A DNA stretch of 64,000 nucleotides from an uncultured Christensenella sp. (GCA_910577995.1 CAJTND010000003.1:37876-101875), one strand, 5' to 3'. Counted from the stretch's first letter, positions 50,731 to 60,087 are shown. Numbers and translations are program-made. Notes: generated by a model not told the origin, from the letters alone.

Positions 50731-51844
50731 ACGCCTTGGAGATTACATACAACCCGTTGACGTGAGAAATGTCGAGGATAAGCGTTATGATTTGCTGGGA
50801 GTGTCAGTCGAAAAGCGTTTTATTCCTTCTATTGCAAATACTGTCGGAACGGATTGGCACTCGTACAAGATTATTAAAAAAGGGCAGTTCTGCTATATTC
50901 CCGATACGTCGCGGCGTGGCGAAAAAATAGGGATTGCCTTGCTCACCGATAAAGAAATCGGGTTAGTATCTGCTGTTTATACGGTGTTTGAGGTTGTTAG
51001 CAATCAACTTATCCCCGAATACTTAATGCTTTGGTTCAAAAGAGCGGAGTTCGATAGATATGCGCGTTATCATTCGCACGGAAGCGTAAGGGAGATATTC
51101 GATTGGGAGGAAATGTGCAACGTAGAATTGCCTGTTCCGTCTATCGAAGAACAAAAGGCAATCGTCAATGCTTACGAAACCATAGAAAGGAGGATTGAAC
51201 TTAAACGGAAGATAAATGATAATTTAGAAGCGCAACTTACCGTATTTTACCATCAATTTTTTGATAAAGATAAAGACAACATTTGTACCATTGGTGATTT
51301 CGGAGAAATTGTGGGCGGTGCAACTCCGTCAACGGAAAATCCCAAATATTTTTGCAAACAAGGAATATCGTGGCTATCTCCCAAAGACCTTACAGCAACA
51401 GGCTTCAAGTTTATATATAAAGGTGAAACGGATATTACAGAAGAAGGGTATCGGAGTTGTAGTACAAAATTACTTCCTATTGGATCTGTTTTGCTAACTT
51501 CTCGTGCGCCTGTCGGCACAGTTGCTATTGCTATGAACGAGTTATGTACAAATCAAGGTTTCAAATCTATCATTCCCCGAAAGGAAATTGGCACAGAATT
51601 TGTATATTATTTTCTCAAAGAAAACAAGCAACTTCTTGATAATTATTCTTCGGGAACAACCTTTATGGAAATTTCGGGGAATGTCTTAAAGAATATTCCT
51701 GCGTTTTACCCCAATGAAATATCAGCGAGTAATTTCCGAAATGTCTGCAAAAAAGTTTTTGAAGAACAAATTCTGATTGAAAAAGAACTTCGAGAACTTA
51801 ATGCCGCTAAAACCATATTGACTACGCAACTCTCACGCCGCTAA
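50714..51844 (+). CDS. hsdS: Type I specificity subunit, active copy
   Basis: 376 aa with two target-recognition domains: N-terminal (about 1-150) ending in a conserved helix 'ERRIELKRKINDNLEA', and C-terminal (about 180-360). Each TRD chooses half of the bipartite site. The 15-bp recombination core at 51213-51227 encodes part of 'INDNL' in the central helix, and an inverted core overlaps the stop codon at 51841-51855, so the C-terminal half is a removable, invertible cassette. GGAG precedes the ATG inside hsdM. Confidence 0.92.
   Translation: MKSNYKRLGDYIQPVDVRNVEDKRYDLLGVSVEKRFIPSIANTVGTDWHSYKIIKKGQFCYIPDTSRRGEKIGIALLTDKEIGLVSAVYTVFEVVSNQLIPEYLMLWFKRAEFDRYARYHSHGSVREIFDWEEMCNVELPVPSIEEQKAIVNAYETIERRIELKRKINDNLEAQLTVFYHQFFDKDKDNICTIGDFGEIVGGATPSTENPKYFCKQGISWLSPKDLTATGFKFIYKGETDITEEGYRSCSTKLLPIGSVLLTSRAPVGTVAIAMNELCTNQGFKSIIPRKEIGTEFVYYFLKENKQLLDNYSSGTTFMEISGNVLKNIPAFYPNEISASNFRNVCKKVFEEQILIEKELRELNAAKTILTTQLSRR
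51213..51227 (+). repeat. Recombination core, copy 1
   Basis: TAAATGATAATTTAG in the central conserved region of hsdS. Inverted copies at 51841 and 54058, direct copy at 53394. Followed by the start of C-terminal cassette 1 (GAAGC side). Confidence 0.85.
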
Positions 51845-51855
51845 ATTATCATTTA
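51841..51855 (-). repeat. Recombination core, copy 2 (inverted)
   Basis: CTAAATTATCATTTA at the end of hsdS; carries the stop codon of cassette 1. Confidence 0.85.
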
Positions 51856-51897
51856 ATGCCTCTTGTAGTATTTGAAAAACTATTTGGAGGTACATAT

Positions 51898-52887
51898 ATG
51901 AAAAATTCACTAATCAAAGAGGTTCAACACGCTATGCTCGGCGTGTTAGACCAACGGCAGCAGGAGTTTTTGAAGGCTGCAATGCTACGGTGCTTGGAGG
52001 GCTATGAAGTAAAAGAAGAAAAAAACCGAAGCGACAGTTCGGAAGATAATTTCAGACTGTTAGATGCCTTTCTTTCAGCGAAACGGGTAGAGGGGTGTTC
52101 CGAAAAGACGATAAAGTATTATCAGACCACCATAGAGAAACTATTAAAAACGCTTGGGAAGCCGATTATTGACATTATGACGGACGATCTGCGCGAATAT
52201 CTTGCCGATTATCAAGAACAAAACAATTCGAGCAAGGTAACAATGGATAATATGCGGCGTATTCTTTCAAGTTTCTTCTCTTGGCTGGAAGATGAGGACT
52301 ATATCGTTAAAAGTCCTGTCCGCAGAATACACAAAGTCAAGTGTGCAAATATGATAAAAGAAACTTTTACCGACGAGGCTTTGGAAATCTTACGCGACAC
52401 TTGCACGAGCCTGCGAAATCTTGCTATGATAGAGTTGCTTGCTTCTGCCGGAATACGTGTAGGGGAATTGGTACTCTTAAATAGGCAGGATATAAACTTT
52501 AACGAACGCTCTTGTATCGTTTTCGGTAAGGGCGACAAACAGCGAGAAGTATATTTTGACGCAAGAACGAAATTGCATTTGCAACAATACTTATCGCTGC
52601 GATCGGACAACAACGAAGCCCTCTTTGTGTCGTTAAAAGCCCCGTTTAGCAGATTGCAGATAAGCGGCGTGGAAAAAGCAATGCGGAAACTTGGCGATTT
52701 GGCTTCGGTTAAGAAAGTGCATCCGCACAAATTCAGACGAACGCTTGCAACAATGGCAATCGACAAAGGTATGCCGATAGAGCAGGTGCAGAACCTTTTG
52801 GGGCATAAAAATATCAATACCACAATGCAATATGCAATGGTAAACACCGCGAACGTAAAAAATTCGCACAGAAAAATAATCGGGTAG
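51898..52887 (+). CDS. Tyrosine recombinase, candidate hsdS invertase
   Basis: 329 aa XerC/phage-integrase family. SAM-like core-binding domain about 50-150 ('FLSAKRVEGCSEKTIKYYQ'); catalytic domain with R in 'SAGIRVGELVLL', 'HPHKFRRTLAT' (His-x-x-Arg), 'LLGHKNINTTMQYA' with the nucleophilic tyrosine. The start at 51898 follows TTTGGAGG by 8 nt; an ATG at 51856 would have no site. It lies between the two hsdS loci, as invertases of phase-variable type I systems do, and probably acts on the 15-bp cores. Divided from the core 2 site by 42 bp. Confidence 0.9.
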   Translation: MKNSLIKEVQHAMLGVLDQRQQEFLKAAMLRCLEGYEVKEEKNRSDSSEDNFRLLDAFLSAKRVEGCSEKTIKYYQTTIEKLLKTLGKPIIDIMTDDLREYLADYQEQNNSSKVTMDNMRRILSSFFSWLEDEDYIVKSPVRRIHKVKCANMIKETFTDEALEILRDTCTSLRNLAMIELLASAGIRVGELVLLNRQDINFNERSCIVFGKGDKQREVYFDARTKLHLQQYLSLRSDNNEALFVSLKAPFSRLQISGVEKAMRKLGDLASVKKVHPHKFRRTLATMAIDKGMPIEQVQNLLGHKNINTTMQYAMVNTANVKNSHRKIIG

Positions 52888-52891
52888 GTAT

Positions 52892-53416
52892 ATGAACACA
52901 CAATATCTTCAATTCAAGGACTTAATAAAAGAAGTGGATATACGCAACACAAGTGGAAGTATAAGTGATTTGTGGGGTGTAAGTATTGACAAAAAATTTA
53001 TTCGTTCGGTCGCCAATATTATCGGAACGGATTTGACAAAGTATAAAGTTGTCAAGCAAAACCAATTTGTTTGCAGTTTAATGCAGGTCAGTCGTGATGA
53101 AAAAATACCCATTGATAGGTGGAACGGCGAGGCTGAAATTATTGTTTCGCCTGCATATAAGGTCTTTGAAGTGAAAGATGATAACATTGTTCTGCCCGAA
53201 TATCTTAATCTTTGGTTCAGACGTTCTGAATTTGATAGAGAAGCGAGTTATTACGGTGTTGGAGGAGTTCGCGGTAGTCTTGAATGGGAAGATTTTTGCG
53301 AAATGGCATTACCTGTTCCTTTGCTTGCAGAACAGCAAGAAATCGTTGACGCTTATAACGATATTGAAAGGAGGATTGCGCTTAAAAGAAAGATAAATGA
53401 TAATTTAGCGGCTTAA
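52892..53416 (+). CDS. Half hsdS: N-terminal TRD only, truncated by inverted cassette
   Basis: 174 aa; matches the N-terminal half of HsdS ('DLWGVSIDKKFIRSVANIIGTDL', 'LNLWFRRSEFDREASYYG', 'DIERRIALKRKINDNLAA') with a different recognition sequence. After the core at 53394-53408 the frame runs into the 3' end of an inverted cassette and stops at 53416. Inversion of 53409-54057 would restore a full HsdS. Whether the half protein is functional alone (as a dimer) is unknown. Confidence 0.85.
   Translation: MNTQYLQFKDLIKEVDIRNTSGSISDLWGVSIDKKFIRSVANIIGTDLTKYKVVKQNQFVCSLMQVSRDEKIPIDRWNGEAEIIVSPAYKVFEVKDDNIVLPEYLNLWFRRSEFDREASYYGVGGVRGSLEWEDFCEMALPVPLLAEQQEIVDAYNDIERRIALKRKINDNLAA
53394..53408 (+). 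repeat. Recombination core, copy 3
   Basis: TAAATGATAATTTAG in the central helix of the second N-terminal half. Confidence 0.85.
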
Positions 53417-54074
53417 TCTGGTAAGAATGGCTTGCTTTAAGGTTTCAAGACGTTCGATTTCTACCGTATTACTTTCGACTTGTTTGTTTATGGTGTTTAT
53501 TGTTGTTTGGAAGTCGGTAAGCAATTCTCTGGGCGGCAAAACAACTCTCATAGACTGAATGTTATAAATCGGCAACTTGGCTTGAACTGCACCTACTGTT
53601 AGTAAATCAATTTCTTTAATCTGTTTCTTATACATAAGGGTATAATACAGGTAATCGGCAGAAACAAGCCGTATATTCGTAAGCCTAACGCAATTTTCTG
53701 TCAAATTTGCACCGTTCAAAGACTTGTGAATTTTACCTATAAGCCCAATAGTTCCGACAATAGAAATAATTATATCGTCAGTATTGACTATGTATCTTGA
53801 AATCTGATTATGTGTTGCGTCGTCAATATATTGATACTGCCTATTAAGGCATACATAACGGTTTAATCCAACGTCCCGAACTCTTATATATGGGTGATTT
53901 GTCGGTGTGTCTGTCAACTCGCAATCGGCTGGCAAGCGTTTACCACCTTTTACGGAACAAATTTCGCCTATTGTGGTTTGTTTCCAACCGTCAGACAGTT
54001 TCTCTCTAGCATAAGCATCAGCAAATAATTCTTCAAATGTTGCTTGTGCTGTGGCTTCTAAATTATCATTTATC
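53405..54074 (-). pseudogene. Silent, inverted C-terminal hsdS cassette
   Basis: Read on the minus strand it begins inside core 4 with 'INDNLEATAQATFEELF', continues through a C-terminal TRD ('GWKQTTIGEICSVKGGKRLP', 'VGAVQAKLPIYNIQSMRVVLP') and ends 'LKQAILTRLSR' with a stop inside core 3. It has no start codon or promoter of its own in the right place, so it is not expressed until recombined behind an N-terminal half. Different from the C-terminal half now in hsdS. It is a stored second specificity. Confidence 0.88.
54058..54072 (-). repeat. Recombination core, copy 4 (inverted)
   Basis: CTAAATTATCATTTA at the outer edge of the inverted cassette, 18 bp before the next gene's ATG. Confidence 0.85.
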
Positions 54075-54089
54075 GGAGGCAATAAAGAA

Positions 54090-54866
54090 ATGGATATATT
54101 CGATAACGAAATCAATATCATATCGCGTTTTCAAGAGTTGGAAACGACGGAAATTCTTTTATTGCCCGAAAATTCCAAAGAGGCAGAAAGAATTTGTTGT
54201 TTAGTACATGATAAAACTAAATGGAAAAAGTGGGTTGATACTTCTGCGAAAAATGCTTTGCCGCCTGACTTTTATTGTGATACGGAAAAAATAATGATGG
54301 ACGTAATGAGAATTGACGACCACGAGAGTATCAGCAAAAAGGGACAGGTTGTAAATCCGACAAGAGTTATAGAAACTCAAATGATGAAAGAACTTCGGGA
54401 CGCAGGAGTTTTAGACGCTTTTCCCAACGCTTCGCCTATTGTGATTGGCAGAACGGATTTACCCACCGAGCAAGACCATAATTATAATTTTTATAAAAAC
54501 AGTTTTGCGCGAACAGTGAAAAAGCATATCGGTAAGATTGCGAACTACAAAAGAAATCATCCAGACTTTAAGACGATATTTTTTGTCTTGGACGAGTCGT
54601 CGGCATATTTTGAAGCAGAAAATAAATGCAGTGAAATTTATGAGGGGATGCCTGTAATCGGTAGTCCGCATTTTTGGTTTTTAGATAAAGATTTTACCGA
54701 CATTTTTATCGGTACAGAATTAGACTATCTTATCTGGTTTACGCCGTTTAAGCACATGGAATTATTTTGTGATTTAGTGTTGCCCGAAGCGGTTGTTTTC
54801 GATACAAAAGAAGCGATTACGGTTAGAACCTACAAACTTGACAAAATGGTTAGTTGTGAAGTATAG
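54090..54866 (+). CDS. Unknown protein inside the RM locus
   Basis: 258 aa, no membrane segment. 'TIFFVLDESSAYFEAENK' and 'SPHFWFLDKDFTDIFIGTELDYLIWFTPFKH' (key part 'PHFWFLDKDF') suggest an alpha/beta fold; no nuclease or methylase motif recognised. GGAGG lies 11 nt before the ATG at 54090, next to core 4, so expression may come from a promoter that is moved by inversion. Between the shuffling region and hsdR; perhaps an anti-restriction or accessory factor, unproven. Confidence 0.6.
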   Translation: MDIFDNEINIISRFQELETTEILLLPENSKEAERICCLVHDKTKWKKWVDTSAKNALPPDFYCDTEKIMMDVMRIDDHESISKKGQVVNPTRVIETQMMKELRDAGVLDAFPNASPIVIGRTDLPTEQDHNYNFYKNSFARTVKKHIGKIANYKRNHPDFKTIFFVLDESSAYFEAENKCSEIYEGMPVIGSPHFWFLDKDFTDIFIGTELDYLIWFTPFKHMELFCDLVLPEAVVFDTKEAITVRTYKLDKMVSCEV

Positions 54867-54888
54867 TACATAGCAAAAGGAGTGCAAT

Positions 54889-57800
54889 ATGAACGAGGCT
54901 CAATTAGAACTTGCTATAATGGAGTTGTTCCAAGACGAAGGCTACGAATATGTTCGTGGCAATACTGTTATGCGCGAAACGACAGACGTTCTCTTGAAAG
55001 ACGATTTGCGAATGTATCTGCAAAATAAGTATCGTGCCGACGGAATTACGGATAACGAAATCGAAGCGATTGTTTTTAAGTTAGTTAGAAGTTCGCATGA
55101 TCCGCTTTACGAGGCGAACAAGGCTCTTTTCAGAGATATGGTAGAGGGCTTTATTTTCCGCCGTGAAGATAAAACGAAAAAGGATTTGTTTATTCGTCTT
55201 ATCGACTTTGACGATATGGATAATAACATTTTCAAAATCGTAAATCAATTTGAAGTCAAGGGTGTGCAGGAAACACGCATACCAGACGGAGTTGTGTTCG
55301 TAAACGGACTTCCGCTCGTTGTATTGGAGTTCAAGAGCGCTGTCAAGGAAAACACGACTATACATAACGCTTACGAGCAGGTTACTGTTCGTTACACAAG
55401 GGACATTCCAGACTTATTCAAATACAATGCTTTCGTCGTTATAAGCGATGGTGTAAACAATAAATACGGCTCGCTGTTCGCCGATTACGATTACTTCTAT
55501 TCGTGGAATAAAGTTGACGACGAGGAACCCTTGGCAGAGGGCATTAACTCATTGTATTCTATGGTTAAGGGTATGTTCCGCAAGGACAGACTTTTAGCGA
55601 TAATCAAGAATTTTATTTTCTTTCCCGATACCGACAAAAACAATTTGAAAGTGGTTTGCCGTTATCCGCAGTTTTTCGCGGCAACGAAATTGCTTGAAAA
55701 TATCAAGGTGCATCAACGTCCTGTGGGCGACGGTAAAGGCGGTACATACTTCGGCGCGACAGGTTGCGGCAAGTCCTATACAATGCTTTTCTTAACCCGT
55801 ATGATTATGAGAAGCGAGCATTTCAAAAGTCCTACGATACTCCTTATAACAGACAGAACCGACCTCGACAACCAACTTTCCAAGACATTTTGCAATGCCA
55901 AGAAGTTTATAGGGGACGCGGAAGTTATCAGCATTTTGTCCAGAGAAGATTTGGGCGAAAGATTAAAGGACAAGCCGAGCGGAGGTGTTTATCTCACGAC
56001 AATTCAAAAGTTCACCGAAGATCTGTCGTTGCTTTCGGATAGAAGCAATATTATCTGCATATCGGACGAGGCTCACCGTTCGCAGGTCAATCTCGAACAG
56101 AAAGTCCGTGTTACGGACGAGGGCGTAGAACGTCATTACGGCTTTGCAAGGTATCTTCATAACTCGCTGCCTAACGCAACCTATGTCGGCTTTACAGGTA
56201 CGCCTATTGACGCTACGATTGACGTATTTGGCTCTGTTGTAGATAGATATACTATGACGGAAGCCGTTAAAGACGGGATAACAGTAAATCTTGTTTATGA
56301 AGGGCGTGCAGCAAAAGTTACGCTCGATAAAGACAAGTTAGAGGAAATCGAAGAATATTATCAGAAGTGCGAGGACGACGGTGCTAATCCCAATCAGGTC
56401 GAAGCGAGCAAAAAGGCAATCGCACACCTTGACGTTATTTTGGGCGATCCCGACAGATTAAAGGCAATCGCACGGGACTTTGTTACGCATTACGAAAAGA
56501 GGGTAAGCGAGGGCGCGACGGTATGCGGCAAGGCTATGTTCGTTGTTAGCAACAGAAAGATAGCGTTTGCATTGTATAAGTATATCCGTGAAATTCGTCC
56601 CGAATGGTTTGAAATAAAAGTCAATCCCGACGAGCAATTATCGGAAAAGGAATTGAGAGAAATTCTGCCTATGGCAAAGGTCAATCTTGTTATGACACGC
56701 GCCAAGGACGACGAAAAAGAACTTTGGGATTTGCTCGGTAACGACGAATATAAAAAGGAACTCGATAGGCAGTTTAAGAAAGTAAAATCGAATTTCAAAA
56801 TCGCAATCGTGGTCGATATGTGGCTTACGGGATTTGACGTTCCTGAACTCGATACCATGTATCTGGATAAACCCGTTCAGCAGCATACGCTCATTCAAAC
56901 GATTTCCAGAGTAAACCGCGTATGCAAGGGCAAGGACAAGGGGTTGATTGTCGATTATATCGGTATCAAATACAGCATGAATAAGGCTTTGAAACAATAC
57001 ACCGATTTCAAAGAGAATGACCTCGAAGAAATCGGTAAGTCCGTTATCATTGTCAGAGATATGCTCGAAGTGCTTGACGGAATGTTTAATCGCTTTAATA
57101 AGAAACCGTATTTTGAAGGCACGCCGAAAGAACAACTCGATTGTCTTAATCACGCCGTGGAATATGTGCAGACCACAAAGGATATGGAAGATCGCTTTAT
57201 GTCGGTAGTAAAGCGTATGAAGGAAGCCTATAATCTGTGTAGCGGCGGCGACGAACTCACGGACGGCGAGCGTGATTTAATTCATTTCTATATGGCTGTT
57301 CGCGCCGTGTTGTATAAATTGACGAAGCCCAATGCGCCGGATGCCGAGCAGATGAATAAGCGCGTTTCCCGAATGATAGAAGAAGCCATTCAAGCCGAGG
57401 GCGTTACCGAACTGTTTACGATAGGAAAGGAAACGGAACGTATTCAAGAGGATATATTCAGCGACGAATATATCGAAAGAATAAACCGTATTCCTATGGT
57501 GAATACGAAAATCAAATTGTTGCAAAAACTCTTACGGCAGGCAATCGACAATTATCGTAAGGTCAATAAAATGAAAGGTATTGATTTTACAAAGCGAATG
57601 ACGGCGATTGTGGATATGTATAACGCACGGCGTAAGGATAAAGCGTTTGCGAACGAAGTCCTTGACGACGTTGCCGAGCAATTAACCAAGTTGTTGGAAG
57701 AACTCGGTAAGGATAAGAAATCGTTTGAGGACTTGCATATTAGTTTTGAAGAAAAGGCGTTTTTCGACATTTTGGAAGCCCTTGCTAAAAAGTATAATTT

Positions 57801-58044
57801 CTATGACGAGTATATTAAAAATCACGGAGAAGATCACCTTATCAATCTTGCCAAAGAGATTAAACAAATCGTTGACGATAAGGCAAAATATGCTTGCTGG
57901 TCGGCGAGGGAAGATATTAAAGCGGATTTGAAAGTTGACATTATTCTTAAACTTGCCGAATACGAATATCCGCCTGTAACGCAAGACGAAGTTTATAAAG
58001 AGGTTCTGGAACAAGCCGAAAATTTCAGAAAATACAGCGAATAG
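54889..58044 (+). CDS. hsdR: Type I restriction endonuclease subunit
   Basis: 1051 aa. N-terminal nuclease domain with 'GVVFVNGLPLVVLEFKSA' (PD-ExK, E and K visible as 'VLEFKS'), Walker A 'GATGCGKSYTM', DEAH box 'ISDEAHRS', later helicase motifs 'GFTGTPID' and 'TISRVNRVCKGK', and a C-terminal helical domain for M2S binding. It translocates DNA and cuts unmodified DNA far from the site. AAGGAG is 8 nt upstream of the ATG. With HsdM and HsdS it completes the R2M2S complex. Confidence 0.95.
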   Translation: MNEAQLELAIMELFQDEGYEYVRGNTVMRETTDVLLKDDLRMYLQNKYRADGITDNEIEAIVFKLVRSSHDPLYEANKALFRDMVEGFIFRREDKTKKDLFIRLIDFDDMDNNIFKIVNQFEVKGVQETRIPDGVVFVNGLPLVVLEFKSAVKENTTIHNAYEQVTVRYTRDIPDLFKYNAFVVISDGVNNKYGSLFADYDYFYSWNKVDDEEPLAEGINSLYSMVKGMFRKDRLLAIIKNFIFFPDTDKNNLKVVCRYPQFFAATKLLENIKVHQRPVGDGKGGTYFGATGCGKSYTMLFLTRMIMRSEHFKSPTILLITDRTDLDNQLSKTFCNAKKFIGDAEVISILSREDLGERLKDKPSGGVYLTTIQKFTEDLSLLSDRSNIICISDEAHRSQVNLEQKVRVTDEGVERHYGFARYLHNSLPNATYVGFTGTPIDATIDVFGSVVDRYTMTEAVKDGITVNLVYEGRAAKVTLDKDKLEEIEEYYQKCEDDGANPNQVEASKKAIAHLDVILGDPDRLKAIARDFVTHYEKRVSEGATVCGKAMFVVSNRKIAFALYKYIREIRPEWFEIKVNPDEQLSEKELREILPMAKVNLVMTRAKDDEKELWDLLGNDEYKKELDRQFKKVKSNFKIAIVVDMWLTGFDVPELDTMYLDKPVQQHTLIQTISRVNRVCKGKDKGLIVDYIGIKYSMNKALKQYTDFKENDLEEIGKSVIIVRDMLEVLDGMFNRFNKKPYFEGTPKEQLDCLNHAVEYVQTTKDMEDRFMSVVKRMKEAYNLCSGGDELTDGERDLIHFYMAVRAVLYKLTKPNAPDAEQMNKRVSRMIEEAIQAEGVTELFTIGKETERIQEDIFSDEYIERINRIPMVNTKIKLLQKLLRQAIDNYRKVNKMKGIDFTKRMTAIVDMYNARRKDKAFANEVLDDVAEQLTKLLEELGKDKKSFEDLHISFEEKAFFDILEALAKKYNFYDEYIKNHGEDHLINLAKEIKQIVDDKAKYACWSAREDIKADLKVDIILKLAEYEYPPVTQDEVYKEVLEQAENFRKYSE

Positions 58045-58065
58045 AATAATATTAAACTTGCATAG

Positions 58066-58104
58066 CAAAAGCCGAGATTCCGTTGGGAGTCCCGGCTTTT
58101 GCAA
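58066..58104. terminator. Terminator between hsdR and the convergent gene
   Basis: AAAAGCCGAGATTCC and GGAGTCCCGGCTTTT pair with a few wobbles around GTTG; T-rich on both strands. Nearly the same hairpin recurs at 60333-60366. Confidence 0.8.
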
Positions 58105-58120
58105 TATGTGTTTTTACTTG

Positions 58121-59401
58121 CTAACGCTTGACTTTTTGATGTATTGCTATTCCTATCAGTACAATCAATGCAATAAAGGCAATCCCGCCAATGACGGAAC
58201 AACAAATAATCAAGGTTGTATTTCCGTTGCTATTATTAGGGAATGTGGGGCTTTGCGGCTTTTCAGACGCGCAGAAAACAAAGTAGTAATCGTCTGCGGT
58301 TTCGGCACTGTATGTTATTCCATTCTTTTCGGTTTTAACGCTTGCTTCGATAAGATAGGGTATTTCACTATTTAATACTGCGGTATAACGTATAGGATAA
58401 TTACACAAATTCTTTTGCTCAACCAAATATATAGTTGGTGTAAAGGCAAAATTTCGTTGAATGTTTATAGGTAACTCGTAACTGACGGTGGCATCCGTAT
58501 CAATATGTAAGGTGAATTTATATACATTAAACCTTTGCGTTTCTAATGAATTAAAGAATAAATCGTCAATCTCTATACTTTGCTTGTTTTTTAATGTTCT
58601 ATTGACCATTGAATAGAAAAAATCAACAGCGATACCGTATTCGTCATAAAGTTCTTTTAGGGTTTCGTATTGGTAATCTATGAAATCCTTGCAGGTCATT
58701 GTTTCTGTTTGATATTCGCTACTGCATGAAAAAGAGTGGTCGGAACTTTCCCCAAGTATAAAAAACTTATATTCGGATTTAATATAAGCATTTTTCAACG
58801 TCCAAGTATAAGTGCCGGTTGCCGTAGTTGATGATGATAGATGATTAGAGGTTTCGTATATAAAACTACTTCGTTTGCCTTCGGTAAAAGATAACTCAAT
58901 CGAAATAGTTTCATTGTCGGGTGTAATTGTGTACAGCGTTCCGTTGAGATTATCGTCTATATCTGCCGAATAAGTATCGTCAATTAGGGTTTCAAAGTCT
59001 GTATCATCATCAAACATAAAGAACATGTTTCCATAGCAAATTGAGCCGTTTATGTTTTTCTCATTTGCGGTTATAGAAAAGGAGGGTGCGTTTATTGCTG
59101 ACGATATAAAGGGTATGGCAAATTCTATCGTGCGATTGTTCGCCGCTATTTGATAATTCGATTGCATTGTGCCTTTTCCTTTGGTAACGGTTTCGGCGTC
59201 TGACAAATCGTATTTAACTGTACCTGTCTGTATTACGTCTTTATCTTTGCAGTACAGCCCAAAGGTAGGGATATGCTGTTCAAATGTTTGTGCCTGTGCA
59301 GTATGAGTTTGAATAATCGGCGTAAAAGTCCCAAATATAATCAGGAACAAAAAAATACCGATTATACATATCATTGTCGGTTTTTGAATTTTACTATACA
59401 T
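58121..59401 (-). CDS. Membrane-anchored surface protein, unknown
   Basis: 426 aa: an N-terminal signal-anchor (about 11-35, with a possible 'AQA' cleavage site), a large outside part rich in Thr/Ser/Asn/Asp with four or more cysteines, and a C-terminal membrane helix 'LIICCSVIGGIAFIALIVLI' followed by a basic end. No domain recognised. The ATG at 59401 has GAGGAAG upstream; a TTG start 54 nt earlier overlaps the next gene. Type I membrane topology, probably exposed on the cell surface. Confidence 0.65.
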   Translation of the reverse strand: MYSKIQKPTMICIIGIFLFLIIFGTFTPIIQTHTAQAQTFEQHIPTFGLYCKDKDVIQTGTVKYDLSDAETVTKGKGTMQSNYQIAANNRTIEFAIPFISSAINAPSFSITANEKNINGSICYGNMFFMFDDDTDFETLIDDTYSADIDDNLNGTLYTITPDNETISIELSFTEGKRSSFIYETSNHLSSSTTATGTYTWTLKNAYIKSEYKFFILGESSDHSFSCSSEYQTETMTCKDFIDYQYETLKELYDEYGIAVDFFYSMVNRTLKNKQSIEIDDLFFNSLETQRFNVYKFTLHIDTDATVSYELPINIQRNFAFTPTIYLVEQKNLCNYPIRYTAVLNSEIPYLIEASVKTEKNGITYSAETADDYYFVFCASEKPQSPTFPNNSNGNTTLIICCSVIGGIAFIALIVLIGIAIHQKVKR

Positions 59402-59412
59402 TGTTCTTCCTC

Positions 59413-59952
59413 TTACTTTTTGTGGGATAATATTTGTTCGGATAGGTTTTTCCAATACTCGTCAACTTGTTCTTTTGTCATGCCGTAAAATGGTTTATCT
59501 TGCTCACGCCAAAGGTTTACTATTTTCAGTCCCCGTTTTTCCGCATAACGCATAGCCGTTTTCGCGCCGCTTCTATAAGCATTTTCGTCAACGTAGCAAA
59601 TAAGTGTGTCGCAGGTATCAAGCATTTGTCGATTGCTCAAAGTAATTTGCTGTTTGTAATGAGCGTCCTCAATATCATACATAACCGTAGATACATCAGA
59701 GTAGGGAATACAATCCCATTCGTAATTTTTCTCGATAGTATGCAGGCTTGTAAGAACGACTTCGATTTTTATATCTGGATGCTCGTTGCGTAATTGTCTA
59801 CACACAGAAAGTGCAAGACTGTCGAACTCGCCGTGTGTTCCCATAGTAAACGAAAGACAGCCGTTATCTATTTCGGCTTTTATTGCTTCGATCAGTCGTT
59901 GCGGTAGGGTTTTGGCAAATATTTGTCTGTGTCCTATAAAAGCGGTTTTCAT
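59413..59952 (-). CDS. SLOG/DUF1273-type nucleotide-binding Rossmann protein
   Basis: 179 aa. 'KTAFIGHRQI' at the N-terminus, 'FTMGTHGEFDSLAL' and 'AKTAMRYAEKRGLKIVNLW' fit the SLOG superfamily (related to DprA, LOG and nucleotide-sensing proteins of conflict systems). The start at 59952 has GGAG inside a repeated TCGTGGAACTCC motif. Divergent from the XRE gene, with its own promoter. Possible ligand nucleotide unknown; may act in defence signalling or DNA uptake. Confidence 0.75.
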   Translation of the reverse strand: MKTAFIGHRQIFAKTLPQRLIEAIKAEIDNGCLSFTMGTHGEFDSLALSVCRQLRNEHPDIKIEVVLTSLHTIEKNYEWDCIPYSDVSTVMYDIEDAHYKQQITLSNRQMLDTCDTLICYVDENAYRSGAKTAMRYAEKRGLKIVNLWREQDKPFYGMTKEQVDEYWKNLSEQILSHKK

Positions 59953-59953
59953 T

Positions 59954-60078
59954 TCGTGGAACTCCGTAAATATTATAATAAAATTAAGACAAAATGTCAA
60001 TATCGTGGAACTCCACGAGAGAAAAATTATCAAATTTCATATAATAAAATCGTGGAATGGCGATAAGGAATTTCACGA
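59954..60078. promoter_or_regulatory. Palindromic operator cluster between SLOG and XRE genes
   Basis: TCGTGGAACTCCACGA is a perfect palindrome (60003-60018); a half copy TCGTGGAACTCC lies at 59954-59965 and an imperfect one TCGTGGAAT...ATTTCACGA at 60050-60078. They flank both promoters and are the likely binding sites of the XRE regulator. Confidence 0.75.
59972..60000 (-). promoter_or_regulatory. Promoter of the SLOG gene
   Basis: Minus strand TTGACA, 17 nt, TATAAT, 19 nt before the ATG, between two operator copies. Confidence 0.85.
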
Positions 60079-60087
60079 TAGAAATAT

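Noticed and set aside
54075..54121. A real start codon for the inverted hsdS cassette at 54121
   Set aside because: That ATG lies antisense to the gene at 54090 and outside the cassette; homology begins inside core 4.
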